Positions 17,056-25,632 of a stretch of DNA of 64,000 nucleotides are shown here, piece after piece. The translations under genes and the position numbers were made by a program. Under the pieces are notes generated by a model. The model was given only the letters and a program-made list of their open reading frames with translations, was not told the origin of the DNA and did not search any database. The number at the start of each line of letters is the position of its first letter. The stretch's first letter is position 1. The DNA is from Puniceicoccaceae bacterium K14 (GTDB lineage: Bacteria > Verrucomicrobiota > Verrucomicrobiia > Opitutales > Opitutaceae): the NCBI GenBank assembly GCA_022538095.1, contig JAKYXN010000006.1, forward strand, positions 1 to 64,000, read 5' to 3'.

Positions 17056-17921
17056 GCCATCCCCCTTCCACCTTGTAAGTCCAAAGTCGGCAAGCGATTT
17101 AGATTTTCTCCGATTCTTGGTATACAGCGAATCAATGCTTTCGTGTATTCGTGCTGCGGATTCACCAATATACTTTGAGCAGGCCCAGACTCGACGATTT
17201 CACCTCGATACATAATGGCTAGTTTGTCAGCAAAGCCATCCACAATGCCAAAGTTATGGGTGATCAAAATGATGGACATATCCTGCCTCTCTTTCAGCTC
17301 CCGTAGAAGCTCTATAATTTGAGCTTCGATAGTGACGTCGAGAGCAGTAGTCGGTTCATCCGCGACCAAAATGCTAGGCTGGCATGCCAACGCTATCGCA
17401 ATCATCACGCGTTGCTTCATCCCACCACTCATCTGATGAGGGTAATCACCACTCCGCGCTTTTGCGTCTTTGATCCCAACCTGGTCCACCAATGAAACGA
17501 CCTCTCCCCACACATCTTTTACATCTTGGCGGTGAACCCGAATTGCTTCTGCGATTTGGCTTCCCACAGAAAAATATGGATTTAGTGAAGTCGAAGGTTC
17601 TTGGAAAATGTAAGCGATTTCTTTCCCACGCACTCGTCTTAATTCTTTTTCAGATAGATCAAAAAGATTTGTGCCATTTAAGTGAGCTTTTCCTGAGACA
17701 GAGCATAGCGGTTCTTGGGGCAACAAACGAGTCAATGCCATAGAGGTCACACTCTTTCCGCTGCCGCTCTCCCCTACGATCGCCAAAGTTTCACCTTTTT
17801 CTAAAGTAAAAGAAACGCCCTTCACAGCCTCGGTTTCACCCTCGCGAGACTTAAAGGTAATGCGCAAATCCTCTACTTCTAATAACATTTCTTGGTCAAT
17901 TAGTTGTTCGGTCGCCATCAA
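17052..17921 (-). CDS. peptide ABC transporter ATP-binding protein (OppD/DppD-like)
   Basis: A 289-residue ABC ATPase. Walker A is GESGSGKSV (about 54-62), the signature [15 protein letters not shown], Walker [13 protein letters not shown], and the H-loop ITHNFGIV. The C-terminal [17 protein letters not shown] segment is the oligopeptide-transporter extension found in OppD/DppD; these domains often carry an Fe-S or Cys motif, of which only one Cys is seen here. It is the first gene of a minus-strand unit, continuing into the oppF-like gene by a four-base overlap and then into the 1158-residue protein. The 277 bp upstream (17922-18198) are AT-rich and contain no gene. Confidence 0.93.
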   Translation of the reverse strand: MMATEQLIDQEMLLEVEDLRITFKSREGETEAVKGVSFTLEKGETLAIVGESGSGKSVTSMALTRLLPQEPLCSVSGKAHLNGTNLFDLSEKELRRVRGKEIAYIFQEPSTSLNPYFSVGSQIAEAIRVHRQDVKDVWGEVVSLVDQVGIKDAKARSGDYPHQMSGGMKQRVMIAIALACQPSILVADEPTTALDVTIEAQIIELLRELKERQDMSIILITHNFGIVDGFADKLAIMYRGEIVESGPAQSILVNPQHEYTKALIRCIPRIGENLNRLPTLDLQGGRGMA

Positions 17922-18198
17922 TGGCTAGCTGAATCCAGACACCATAGATTGGCAACGTAGAACATATAAAAGCATTAGAATTCTTGATTCAAGATAATTA
18001 AAGATATTCTTATATTTTATTTAACTGATATTAGCAACTGTTTCCTTAAATTATCGTAGGTCTCGCCCTCCCTTTCCTCACAATGCCGTTGATTTTTTCT
18101 AATCCATACCTTATCAACTATTCATCTGTTACAACTGTGGCGCGATGGATTCGTCACGCCTGAAACCTCAAACAACCAACCCAGGAAATACCAACATC

Positions 18199-18747
18199 AT
18201 GAAAATCAAACTGATTTGCATACTATCGATATGTTCGCTTTTCATAACTAGAGCGAATGCCTTAAGCATAAACTTCTTCGAGGACGATCCGACGACGCTA
18301 AACTTTGAAATGTCAAATTTGGGCCCGACCCCGGGCGACCAAAGCATCACATCTCCAAGTGGCACATGGTTTGTTTATGCATTTGTTCACCAATTCGAAC
18401 CAGAAGACGAATTCGCTGAAATAGGCGCTTTCGTCGCGAAGCTTCTTCCCGTACCAGAATTGATCGGAACAGATGTGATTCATCCCCATATACGTGGTTT
18501 GGCTGATTTCCCGGTTTCCGAATCAGCAATCGGAGAATTTGGTGACATGTACACCGGCACATTTTCTCTAGACCCAACTTCAGGAAGTAATGCCCAACAA
18601 TGGAATTGGACTATGACTTTGAAAACAGCAACTGCAGGAAGCGGCGGAAGCAATCCTGTATCCGTTCCCAACACGGCCAATACTCTGTCTATGTTCGCAG
18701 TAGCCTTTCTATTCATGCTAACAATACGCAAAAATAGACTGCGATAA
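18199..18747 (+). CDS. exported protein with VPDSG-like CTERM sorting signal
   Basis: A 182-residue protein from the ATG at 18199; an in-frame ATG at 18145 would place 18 polar residues before the signal peptide, which is less likely. The N-terminus is a signal peptide (MKIKLICILSICSLFITRANA). The mature part is acidic and beta-rich, without a known domain. The C-terminus reads SVPNTANTL, then a hydrophobic helix and a basic RKNRLR tail. This is the verrucomicrobial VPDSG-CTERM layout, with VPNTA in place of VPDSG. Such proteins are sorted by an exosortase-like enzyme, not encoded here. It has its own downstream terminator. Function of the mature domain unknown. Confidence 0.72.
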   Translation: MKIKLICILSICSLFITRANALSINFFEDDPTTLNFEMSNLGPTPGDQSITSPSGTWFVYAFVHQFEPEDEFAEIGAFVAKLLPVPELIGTDVIHPHIRGLADFPVSESAIGEFGDMYTGTFSLDPTSGSNAQQWNWTMTLKTATAGSGGSNPVSVPNTANTLSMFAVAFLFMLTIRKNRLR

Positions 18748-18770
18748 ATCTATTCTTGAACTAATTTCTC

Positions 18771-18805
18771 GAAATACCCGCAACCTTCAAGGTTGCGGGT
18801 ATTTC
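18771..18805. terminator. strong inverted repeat, bidirectional terminator
   Basis: GAAATACCCGCAACCTT (18771-18787) is perfectly complementary to 18789-18805. It lies 24 bp after the CTERM gene stop and is followed by a short T-rich stretch. The gene on the right (18920) runs in the same direction, so it serves the CTERM gene. Confidence 0.8.
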
Positions 18806-18919
18806 TATTTACAGCCAATGCACTAACATCGAGCCGTAACAATAATGTCACTGCTTTCTCTTTGCCATAATGTGAATGCAGGTAAACCTTAGCGTGAGTA
18901 GCAACCAACTTACCAAGTA

Positions 18920-20056
18920 GTGAAAATCGCCCTCGTAACTGAAACCTACCCACCCGAAATCAATGGTGTCGCCATGACTCTCAGCCAGCTCGCTTCTAGC
19001 ATGAGACAACGAGGTCACTACATTCAAGTTACCCGGCCGCTGCAAAGAGACGAAGAACAAATCACCTACACAAACGAGTCTGAGGTACGCGTATACGGCT
19101 TTCCAATACCGAACTACCCTGAAATGCGCCTCGGCATTCCAAGTCAAGTAAGGCTCATTCGAGAATGGCGAAACAACATGCCAGACATTGTCCACGTCGC
19201 CACAGAAGGCCCTCTTGGTATCTCCGCAATCAGAGCCGCAAAAAAATTGGGACTTCCCGTAATCTCCTCCTTCCACACAAACTTTCATAACTACAGTGAA
19301 TATTACGGGGCTTCGTTCTTATCACCGCTCGTTCTCGCATTCCTACGATGGGTTCACAACAATACCGAATGCAGTATGTTTCCCACTCAAGAACTCGCTG
19401 ATCAACTAGCAAACAAGGGATTCAATGATACTTTTGTTTTCGGTCGTGGAGTAAATCTCAACACGTTCAACCCCCAACGTCGCAGTCTAAAGCTTCGGGC
19501 AAAATGGAAAGCAAATGATGACACACTCGTAATCGTTCACGTTAGCCGTCTTGCGGCTGAAAAGAACTACGATTTACTTCTTCGTTGCTACGAAGCCATT
19601 TCACGGAGAAAACCGGATACACGCATCGTCATTGTTGGCAGCGGCCCAGTTGAAAATCAGCTGCGACGCATGTTTCCCAATGCCATTTTTACGGGCCCGA
19701 TCAGCCTCGATAATCGCGAAGCCTTAGCAGAAATCTACGCATCTTCAGACTTCTTCATCTATCCAAGCACGACCGAAACATACGGCAATGTTCTCACTGA
19801 ATCGATGGCCTGCGGAAATGCTGTGCTTGCATACGACTACGCTGCCGCAGCCATGCACGTTCGCTCACAGGAAAATGGAGTGACCGTCCCACTTGGCGAT
19901 GAAGACGCTTTCATTACAGCAAGCATCGAAATCGCAACAAATGAGAAGAAGCGAAAAAAACTAGGTATCGAAGCGGTCAAAACTTCAGCAAACTTCGAAT
20001 GGGAGCCAGTCATTGATCGCTATGAAGCGCTGCTGAAGAAACACCTCGCCCTATAG
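18920..20056 (+). CDS. GT4-family glycosyltransferase
   Basis: A 378-residue GT-B fold glycosyltransferase. The N-terminal Rossmann half starts MKIALVTETYPPEINGVAMTL, the form seen in the family that includes SqdX-, MgtA- and PimB-like enzymes acting on lipids or nucleotide-sugar acceptors. HTNFHNYSEYYG follows at about 115-126. The C-terminal half has VHVSRLAAEKNYDLLLR and the retaining-GT EX7E motif ETYGNVLTE (about 290-298), which binds the donor nucleotide sugar. No signal or transmembrane helix is seen, so it is a cytoplasmic or peripheral membrane enzyme, probably transferring a hexose to a lipid or glycan. The precise acceptor cannot be deduced. Confidence 0.87.
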   Translation: MKIALVTETYPPEINGVAMTLSQLASSMRQRGHYIQVTRPLQRDEEQITYTNESEVRVYGFPIPNYPEMRLGIPSQVRLIREWRNNMPDIVHVATEGPLGISAIRAAKKLGLPVISSFHTNFHNYSEYYGASFLSPLVLAFLRWVHNNTECSMFPTQELADQLANKGFNDTFVFGRGVNLNTFNPQRRSLKLRAKWKANDDTLVIVHVSRLAAEKNYDLLLRCYEAISRRKPDTRIVIVGSGPVENQLRRMFPNAIFTGPISLDNREALAEIYASSDFFIYPSTTETYGNVLTESMACGNAVLAYDYAAAAMHVRSQENGVTVPLGDEDAFITASIEIATNEKKRKKLGIEAVKTSANFEWEPVIDRYEALLKKHLAL

Positions 20057-20065
20057 CCCCAAAGT

Positions 20066-20830
20066 CTAACTCAAGAACGGACGGATATCTGGGATTGGAG
20101 ATTCTTTTTTCGCTGAAACAACAAATTTCAAATATGCGTCCTTTTCAGGATCACCCGCAATAGAGGGCTCCAATTCTTCCTCAATCACTTCCTCTTCATC
20201 GTCATCAACGTATCCGACATATTCTTCCTCTGGCTCCGCTTCCTCGAAAACCATAGATATCCGTCTTGTCTCTCGGCTCAAGGCCAAGGCTGGGTTAGCC
20301 AAGCGGCCTTTCTTTACATATTCGAAGAGACAAGGAAAGCAACGCTTCTTGTTGTATTCGTCCTTCAATTCTCCGATCCATTTATTGGAAACATTTTGGC
20401 GGTTTGAAAGCAAAACAATGTCGCTAAAGTGGATACAGCAATCAAACCACCCTTCCAACTCCTTCTGCTTACTCATCAATTCGCAATCAAGAATCGTTAG
20501 CACGCGACCGAGTTCATAACCCGTCTTCTTTAGCCATAAGGAAAACGAATACACAGACTCTGCCGGACTCTGGGCGCCATCAGCCATCACGAAGACAATA
20601 TCCGCCGCATCCGGAACCTCAAAATCTAAAGCTCGAGCATCCAAGGAATACTCAACAGTCGTAACCTCGCGCTTGCGAACATCGAAAGCTGACGTGTCAG
20701 GCTCATCTGGAGAAAGAGCAATCACCGATTTTTCAGACTCTTCAGTGCCAAACTCTACCAAATCCGTTAACACAGCACGACGCCCCGCGTTCCTGGAACC
20801 TAATATCAAATATACGATTGGATCAGACAT
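20066..20830 (-). CDS. CobW/P47K-like protein with degenerate P-loop
   Basis: A 254-residue cytoplasmic protein. The N-terminus looks like a CobW-type GTPase core (IVYLILGSRNAGRRAVLTDLV), but Walker A GxxxxGK(S/T) is GSRNAGRR, so the phosphate-binding Lys and Ser/Thr are replaced by Arg. Later segments match the CobW layout: VTILDCELMSKQKELEGWF and CIHFSDIVLLSNRQNV, with SNRQ where NKxD recognises guanine. The C-terminal third is strongly acidic (DDDEEEVIEEELE). It is therefore probably a non-hydrolysing relative, perhaps a scaffold or metal-handling partner. It starts 24 bp after aroC in the same direction and may share its transcript. I do not know a named family. Confidence 0.6.
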   Translation of the reverse strand: MSDPIVYLILGSRNAGRRAVLTDLVEFGTEESEKSVIALSPDEPDTSAFDVRKREVTTVEYSLDARALDFEVPDAADIVFVMADGAQSPAESVYSFSLWLKKTGYELGRVLTILDCELMSKQKELEGWFDCCIHFSDIVLLSNRQNVSNKWIGELKDEYNKKRCFPCLFEYVKKGRLANPALALSRETRRISMVFEEAEPEEEYVGYVDDDEEEVIEEELEPSIAGDPEKDAYLKFVVSAKKESPIPDIRPFLS

Positions 20831-20854
20831 AGCTGGCTCGCCTTTTATTAATTG

Positions 20855-21943
20855 TTAAAATTTGAACGAATCATTTTGAGCGATATGCCGCATCCAATGA
20901 TCCAATACTACCAAATTCGCCATTGCTTCTACAATTGGAACAGCTCGTGGAAGGACACACGGATCATGTCGACCCCGCCCCATTAATTCCGTCTCGTTGC
21001 CCTCTAAATCCACAGTTTTCTGCAATTGGAGAATCGTTGCTGTAGGCTTAAACGCCACCCGAAAATATACCTCTTCCCCATTTGTGATCCCCCCTTGGAC
21101 GCCACCAGAACGGTTGCTAGAAGCGCGAATTTCCCCATCGCGATTTTCAAACGCATCGTTGTTTTCCGAACCTTTCAATAAAGTACCTTCAAACCCGCTA
21201 CCGATTTCGAAACCTTTGGTTGCCGGCAAAGAAAGCATCGCTTTCGCTAAATCCGCTTCGAATCGATCAAACACTGGCTCACCTAAGCCAATCGGCAAAT
21301 TACGGATACGGCACTCAACAATGCCTCCCACTGAATCACCTTGAGAACGCAGCTCTTTGATTCGATCGATCATAGCATTCGCCGTTTCTTCGTGTGGACA
21401 CCGAACGATATTTGCCTCAATTGCTGCCGAACTGATAGCATCCATTGATGGCATGGCGATGTCTTGAATTTTTTGAACAAAAGCCAAGGTTTCCACGTTT
21501 GATTTCAACGTAAGGATTTTCTTGGCAATCGCTGCAGCAGCGACTCGACCAATCGTTTCGCGAGCTGAAGAACGTCCACCGCCTTCTGGGTTGCGATGTC
21601 CGTACTTCGTTTGATAAGTATAATCAGCGTGAGAGGGGCGAAATTTCTCCTTCATCTCAGCGTAGGCCCCCGGACGCGCATCCTTGTTAAATACAAGCAT
21701 CGATATTGGCGTACCGGTCGTTTTGCCTTCGTAAACCCCAGACAAAATCTGTACTTGGTCCGCTTCCTTACGAGGGGTTGTTATTTCGCTTTGCCCGGGA
21801 CGACGACGATCCAACTCAGGTTGGATGTCTTCCTCTGACAAAGGTAGATTCGCAGGACATCCATCCACAACGACGCCAACGCCGCCGCCGTGGCTTTCGC
21901 CCCATGTGCTGATAGTGAAGAGTTTGCCGAAAGTGTTAGGCAT
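20855..21943 (-). CDS. aroC: chorismate synthase
   Basis: A 362-residue enzyme that converts 5-enolpyruvylshikimate-3-phosphate to chorismate using reduced FMN, the last shared step of aromatic amino-acid biosynthesis. Family signatures are present: TWGESHG near residue 13, DRRRPGQ (about 46-52), the [20 protein letters not shown] block (about 121-140), and [12 protein letters not shown] near residue 278-289. Length matches the usual 355-390. It is followed by the degenerate CobW-like gene 24 bp downstream. trpA, also chorismate-derived, lies 2 kb away but in a separate unit. Confidence 0.97.
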   Translation of the reverse strand: MPNTFGKLFTISTWGESHGGGVGVVVDGCPANLPLSEEDIQPELDRRRPGQSEITTPRKEADQVQILSGVYEGKTTGTPISMLVFNKDARPGAYAEMKEKFRPSHADYTYQTKYGHRNPEGGGRSSARETIGRVAAAAIAKKILTLKSNVETLAFVQKIQDIAMPSMDAISSAAIEANIVRCPHEETANAMIDRIKELRSQGDSVGGIVECRIRNLPIGLGEPVFDRFEADLAKAMLSLPATKGFEIGSGFEGTLLKGSENNDAFENRDGEIRASSNRSGGVQGGITNGEEVYFRVAFKPTATILQLQKTVDLEGNETELMGRGRHDPCVLPRAVPIVEAMANLVVLDHWMRHIAQNDSFKF

Positions 21944-22046
21944 GGCGACGAACTTACAGTCCGGTCTATCGGAATCAAGCAGAGAGTGAGCTTCGATTTT
22001 CGAAATAATTTCGAAGCAGTTTTCGCCTTGAAGGCCTTAAAAATCG

Positions 22047-22862
22047 CTAAATCATCGGATCGAAACCAGCAAAATCAGCTGGATCGATTTGTTGATTCAT
22101 ACCCAAGGCCGGCAATTTCTCGCCGCAAGCTCCAAGGTTTTTCGCAGGAACGCCAACCACAGTGCAGTGCGGTCGTACATCTCGCAAGACGACGCTCCCC
22201 GCACCCACTTTGGCTCCATCGCCAATCTTGATATTTCCTAAAACCTTCGCTCCCGCTGCAATTAAGACGCCATCTCCCACTTTCGGGTGGCGGTCTCCGC
22301 ACTCCTTGCCTGTTCCACCAAGTGTCACATTGTGCAATAAGGAAACGTTATTTCCAACCACTGCAGTTTCCCCAATTACCACACCAGTCGCGTGGTCAAT
22401 TAAAATTCCTTTCCCAATTCTCGCAGCAGGATGAATATCCACCCCAAACGTCTTGGATATCAAACTTTGTAAGTACAAGGCGAGCTCCCGGCGATTTTCG
22501 TGCCATAAGTAATGAGCAAATCTATAGGAAGATAGTGCGCTGAATCCTTTGAAAAACAAAAAGGGAGACATGTAGCCAGCCGCAGCCGGGTCTCGCTCCT
22601 TAACTGCATGAAGGTCGCTTCGAACATACTCTCTCAATTCTTCATGTTCATCCAAGATTTCCAAAAACAAATCACGAAGTGTAATACTTGGTAGAATATC
22701 GTCCTTCAATTTGCTTGCTAAGGTATAGCTCAACGCGGATTCCAACGATTTCTGTCCCAAAATCGTCTCCTGCAAGTAAGCTACCAATAGCCGTTCTTTA
22801 GAAGCCGCTTCCTCAGCTTCCTCTCGCAACGACTCCCAAATATCATCTAACGACGCACTCAT
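22047..22862 (-). CDS. cysE: serine O-acetyltransferase
   Basis: A 271-residue enzyme that acetylates L-serine with acetyl-CoA to O-acetylserine, the first step of cysteine biosynthesis. The N-terminal SATase helical domain (about 1-140) is followed by a left-handed beta helix of hexapeptide repeats (HPAARIGKGILIDHATGVV, IGETAVVGNNVSLLHNVTLGG, then VLIAAGAKVLGNIKIG). Active-site Asp/His are in IDHATG, and the GTGKECGDRHPKVGDG loop is typical. The terminal region is short, ending FAGFDPMI, and ending in Ile as in many CysE that dock on CysK. Two AT-rich palindromes lie in the 224 bp upstream (22863-23086) and might be operators. Confidence 0.95.
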   Translation of the reverse strand: MSASLDDIWESLREEAEEAASKERLLVAYLQETILGQKSLESALSYTLASKLKDDILPSITLRDLFLEILDEHEELREYVRSDLHAVKERDPAAAGYMSPFLFFKGFSALSSYRFAHYLWHENRRELALYLQSLISKTFGVDIHPAARIGKGILIDHATGVVIGETAVVGNNVSLLHNVTLGGTGKECGDRHPKVGDGVLIAAGAKVLGNIKIGDGAKVGAGSVVLRDVRPHCTVVGVPAKNLGACGEKLPALGMNQQIDPADFAGFDPMI

Positions 22863-22891
22863 AAGTTAATTCCAATCACCTAATATTTCTC

Positions 22892-22906
22892 ATTCAATGA
22901 TTGAAT
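22892..22906. promoter_or_regulatory. 15-bp palindrome upstream of cysE
   Basis: ATTCAAT G ATTGAAT is a perfect inverted repeat located 30 bp before the cysE start codon. It could be a repressor site; this is inference from position and symmetry only. Confidence 0.3.
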
Positions 22907-22973
22907 ACATATAAAAAGCCACCCAATAATGAGGAAGACTCTGTCATTGAGAGACTATTAGCCCCGAATAATG

Positions 22974-22995
22974 CATTTATTCTATCAAATAAATG
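22974..22995. promoter_or_regulatory. inverted repeat in the cysE/DUF481 intergenic region
   Basis: CATTTATT and AATAAATG are separated by six bases. It is AT-rich and lies between the divergent cysE and DUF481 genes, about 90 bp before the latter. A chance occurrence is possible. Confidence 0.25.
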
Positions 22996-23086
22996 TTAAC
23001 CTCTACCCCGTCGTTTCAAAATAGTCGCAATTCACCTTGTTACATTATTTTTAATCACACAGTTAACAATCAACTACCCACTGCAC

Positions 23087-24136
23087 ATGAAAAAGCTTCT
23101 TACAACATTTGCCCTATCGCAGCTCGCGCTCTCACCCATAATTGCGGATACAGTAATCACAAAGAACGGTTCGTCTATTAATGGAACGATTGTTGAGCTA
23201 GATGGAGGCGCATTAACCATTGATACCCCGTTTGGTGGTAAAATTACGATTGATCAAAAAAACATCGAGCGTCTTGAAACAGACAATCCCATCTTCGTAT
23301 CCACAAAAGACGGGAGCACTTTCCAAGGAACTGTATCCAGTGAAAACGATGCGATTGTCGTGTCATCATCAAACGGCGACACGAACACCACAGACCTCGA
23401 TTCACTCACAGAAAGCTGGCAACCGGGCAAGACAAGCCCGACAGAACGACGTCAACTCGCAGCGATGAAAGATCTAGGCCGCGGTTGGGCCCACGAAGCC
23501 AGTTTCGATTTAATAGGTAAAACCGGGAATTCCGATTCTCAAGCTCTGGCAGCTAGCTACCGTGCGACGCTTGACGGCCAATCAGACAAACTCGAGTTTT
23601 TTGCCAGTTTGAACTTCCAAGACACAGACGAATCTGAAAACCCGACTACAGACGACGCTAGAGGTGGCATCCAGTATACAAACAAATTTAGTGAAAAATG
23701 GAATTGGTACGCACGCAGCGAGTTCGGAAGAGACGCGGTCAAGGAAATCGACTTGTTCACGAACGCTGCTCTTGGATTTGGCCGCGTCCTCGCGAATACA
23801 GATACTCGTAAACTAGATGTACAAGCAGGCCTTGGTTACCGTTACGAAGCCTACGAAGATAAAGACGACCTAAGCACTGCGAGTTTGGACTTCGGAATCT
23901 CCCACAAAGAAACATTCAAATGGGGAGACCTCGTAAATAGATTCACTATCACACCTTCTATTGAAGAGCTTAGTAACTTCCGCGCTGTACACGACACAAG
24001 TGTCCAACTCCCTTTGAAAGCTGATGGTTGGTCTTTACGCTTTGGATTCAACACAGACTACGATAGCGAAGCCGACGATGACTTGGAAAAATTGGACCTA
24101 ACTTACTACACTCGCTTAGTACTCAACTGGAAATAG
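23087..24136 (+). CDS. DUF481-family (YdiY-like) outer-membrane beta-barrel protein
   Basis: A 349-residue exported protein with a signal peptide (MKKLLTTFALSQLALSPIIA). Residues about 22-110 hold two short beta modules (DTVITKNGSSINGTI and VSTKDGSTFQGTV) of the kind found before the barrel in this family. From about 135 on, alternating hydrophobic/polar strands and turns form a DUF481 barrel (ASFDLIGKTGNSDSQA, NKWNWYARSEFGRD-like strands), ending in an aromatic YYTRLVLNWK as usual for outer-membrane proteins. Function unknown; homologues are described as salt- or acid-induced porin-like proteins. An intrinsic terminator follows. Confidence 0.87.
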   Translation: MKKLLTTFALSQLALSPIIADTVITKNGSSINGTIVELDGGALTIDTPFGGKITIDQKNIERLETDNPIFVSTKDGSTFQGTVSSENDAIVVSSSNGDTNTTDLDSLTESWQPGKTSPTERRQLAAMKDLGRGWAHEASFDLIGKTGNSDSQALAASYRATLDGQSDKLEFFASLNFQDTDESENPTTDDARGGIQYTNKFSEKWNWYARSEFGRDAVKEIDLFTNAALGFGRVLANTDTRKLDVQAGLGYRYEAYEDKDDLSTASLDFGISHKETFKWGDLVNRFTITPSIEELSNFRAVHDTSVQLPLKADGWSLRFGFNTDYDSEADDDLEKLDLTYYTRLVLNWK

Positions 24137-24165
24137 CCTTAGTCTAAAACGATTTAAAAATTGTG

Positions 24166-24193
24166 ACGCCTTGGACTTTCCAAGGCGTTTTTT
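24166..24193 (+). terminator. intrinsic terminator after the DUF481 gene
   Basis: ACGCCTTGG (24166-24174) pairs with CCAAGGCGT (24180-24188), loop of five bases, followed by TTTTTT. The trpA gene ends at 24211 on the other strand, so the structure could also stop its transcript. Confidence 0.9.
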
Positions 24194-24210
24194 GTATCCG
24201 AATCGTTTTG

Positions 24211-25017
24211 CTAGGAAACTTTCGTCCCTCCAACTAGCCCAGAAACAAGCGTCTCCATTTTTTCTAGAGTTGTATTCTTATCGCCTAAGTTATCCTTAAT
24301 CGTATTAACGATCGCGCTACCGACTACTACTCCATCAGCCAACCGGCAAATTTGCTCTACCTGCTCAGGCTTCGAAACGCCAAAACCAACTACTAGAGGT
24401 TTATCAGTCGCTGTTCTTAAGAGTGCCACTTTCTCCTGTAAATCTGCCGCAAGATCGCTGCGAACCCCAGTTACCCCTGTCCTAGATACGTAGTATACAA
24501 AACCGGTTGCATGACTGGCGATATATTTTGCTCTCTCCGGTGGCGTCGTTGGCGCGAGTAAGAACACCGTTTTCATCCCATACTTTTCGCATGCATCCAT
24601 ATGATCTTCTGCTTCCTCTGGAGGCAAATCGAGCACTAGCAACCCATCCACACCTGCAGCATTGGCCTGCTTTATGTACTCTTCGAGACCATTGCTGAAC
24701 ATCAAATTATAGTAAGTATAAAAAACGATAGGGACCTCATCGTTTTCTTTCCGAATTCCACGTACAAGGTCGAAAACATCTTCCTGCGTAGTCCCCGCCT
24801 CTAAAGCTCGCTGAGCCGCGAGTTGATTGGTTAACCCATCAGCCAATGGATCAGAAAATGGTACTCCTAACTCTAAGATATCAACACCTGAACGAATCAA
24901 TGCTCGGCACACGTCCAACGAAGTTTCCTGATCCGGGTCGCCCGCACAAACATACGAAACAAAGGCTCCTCGCCCCTCCGATTTAGCCTTGGCAAATGCA
25001 TTTTCGATTCGGTTCAT
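24211..25017 (-). CDS. trpA: tryptophan synthase alpha subunit
   Basis: A 268-residue TIM barrel that cleaves indole-3-glycerol phosphate to indole and glyceraldehyde-3-phosphate in complex with TrpB. Catalytic Glu and Asp lie in ILELGVPFSDPLADG (about 47-61); phosphate-binding segments are VGFGVSKPEQ and DGVVVGSAIV near the C-terminus. Length is standard. trpB is not adjacent, so the pair is split in this genome or trpB lies elsewhere. No attenuator or T-box-like leader is visible in the 130 bp upstream. Confidence 0.97.
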   Translation of the reverse strand: MNRIENAFAKAKSEGRGAFVSYVCAGDPDQETSLDVCRALIRSGVDILELGVPFSDPLADGLTNQLAAQRALEAGTTQEDVFDLVRGIRKENDEVPIVFYTYYNLMFSNGLEEYIKQANAAGVDGLLVLDLPPEEAEDHMDACEKYGMKTVFLLAPTTPPERAKYIASHATGFVYYVSRTGVTGVRSDLAADLQEKVALLRTATDKPLVVGFGVSKPEQVEQICRLADGVVVGSAIVNTIKDNLGDKNTTLEKMETLVSGLVGGTKVS

Positions 25018-25154
25018 AGAGAGTAGCCATAGATGAACTTAGCCAATTGCGTCAATGAATGATTCGTCAAAGCCTCCTTCAATTTTTTGGCTAATTTAAC
25101 ATTGACAGATCTCCACGCTGATGGAGAGTACACGACTCTCATTTATTACAGCAT

Positions 25155-25232
25155 GGTGGCTGTAGCTCAGTTGGTTAGAGCATCGGATTGTGATTCCGAG
25201 GGCCGCGGGTTCGAGTCCCGTCAGCCACCCCA
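25155..25232 (+). tRNA. tRNA-His (anticodon GUG), CCA encoded
   Basis: The acceptor stem pairs GTGGCTG (25156-25162) with CAGCCAC (25222-25228), with the extra G(-1) at 25155 opposite C73 as required for histidine tRNAs. The anticodon arm CGGAT-TGTGATT-CCG gives anticodon GTG. The T-arm is GGGTTCGAGTCCC, and CCA is encoded at 25230-25232. A T run (CTTTTTG) follows directly and may end the transcript. Confidence 0.98.
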
Positions 25233-25257
25233 CTTTTTGTGGAAGCCTTTTATTTAG

Positions 25258-25569
25258 TTGGCTTATCAAACTCGTTTTAAAGAGTTAATGGAAGAAGGAC
25301 GCTATAAACCTAATGATGACGGATTCATAAACGATCACGTACGTGAAGCTGCCAAACAAGTAAGCAAAGCAATCCACGTTTTTTGCGAAGGCCACTACGC
25401 CCACAGTAATGCCAAGGATATTCCTGACGAGCACGAGCTCGTTAAAGTCCTCAACCTTCTAGAGATTCTCGATCAAGAGACCGCAGAGCACGCCAACCGC
25501 ACTCACGATCCGAAATTGTTCAAAGTCCATAAACCAACCAAGGCAGCCAAAACTCGCTGGAATATTTGA
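25258..25569 (+). CDS. small conserved-looking soluble protein, unknown function
   Basis: A 103-residue charged, soluble protein with no signal peptide. The frame starts at a TTG (25258) 25 bp after tRNA-His. An ATG at 25288 preceded by AAAGAG would give 93 residues, and I cannot decide between them. Helical, His- and Lys-rich segments (EAAKQVSKAIHVFCEGHYAH; EHELVKVLNLLEIL) and a basic C-terminus (KPTKAAKTRW) are visible. There is no recognisable domain. It is followed by a strong terminator. It may be co-transcribed with the tRNA only if the T run fails to terminate. Confidence 0.55.
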   Translation: MAYQTRFKELMEEGRYKPNDDGFINDHVREAAKQVSKAIHVFCEGHYAHSNAKDIPDEHELVKVLNLLEILDQETAEHANRTHDPKLFKVHKPTKAAKTRWNI

Positions 25570-25571
25570 AT

Positions 25572-25610
25572 AAAAAAATACCCATCTATAAATTCTAGAT
25601 GGGTACTTTT
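25572..25610. terminator. bidirectional intrinsic terminator
   Basis: TACCCATCTA (25579-25588) pairs with TAGATGGGTA (25596-25605), loop of seven, with an A run on the left and CTTTT on the right. It can end both the small plus-strand gene and the parvulin gene coming from the other side. Confidence 0.9.
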
Positions 25611-25632
25611 AATAAAAAGACTTGATCGAATT

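Noticed and set aside
25018-25154. Leader attenuator or T-box upstream of trpA
   Set aside because: No Trp-codon leader peptide or specifier-loop structure could be seen, and the region also carries the start of the tRNA-His gene.
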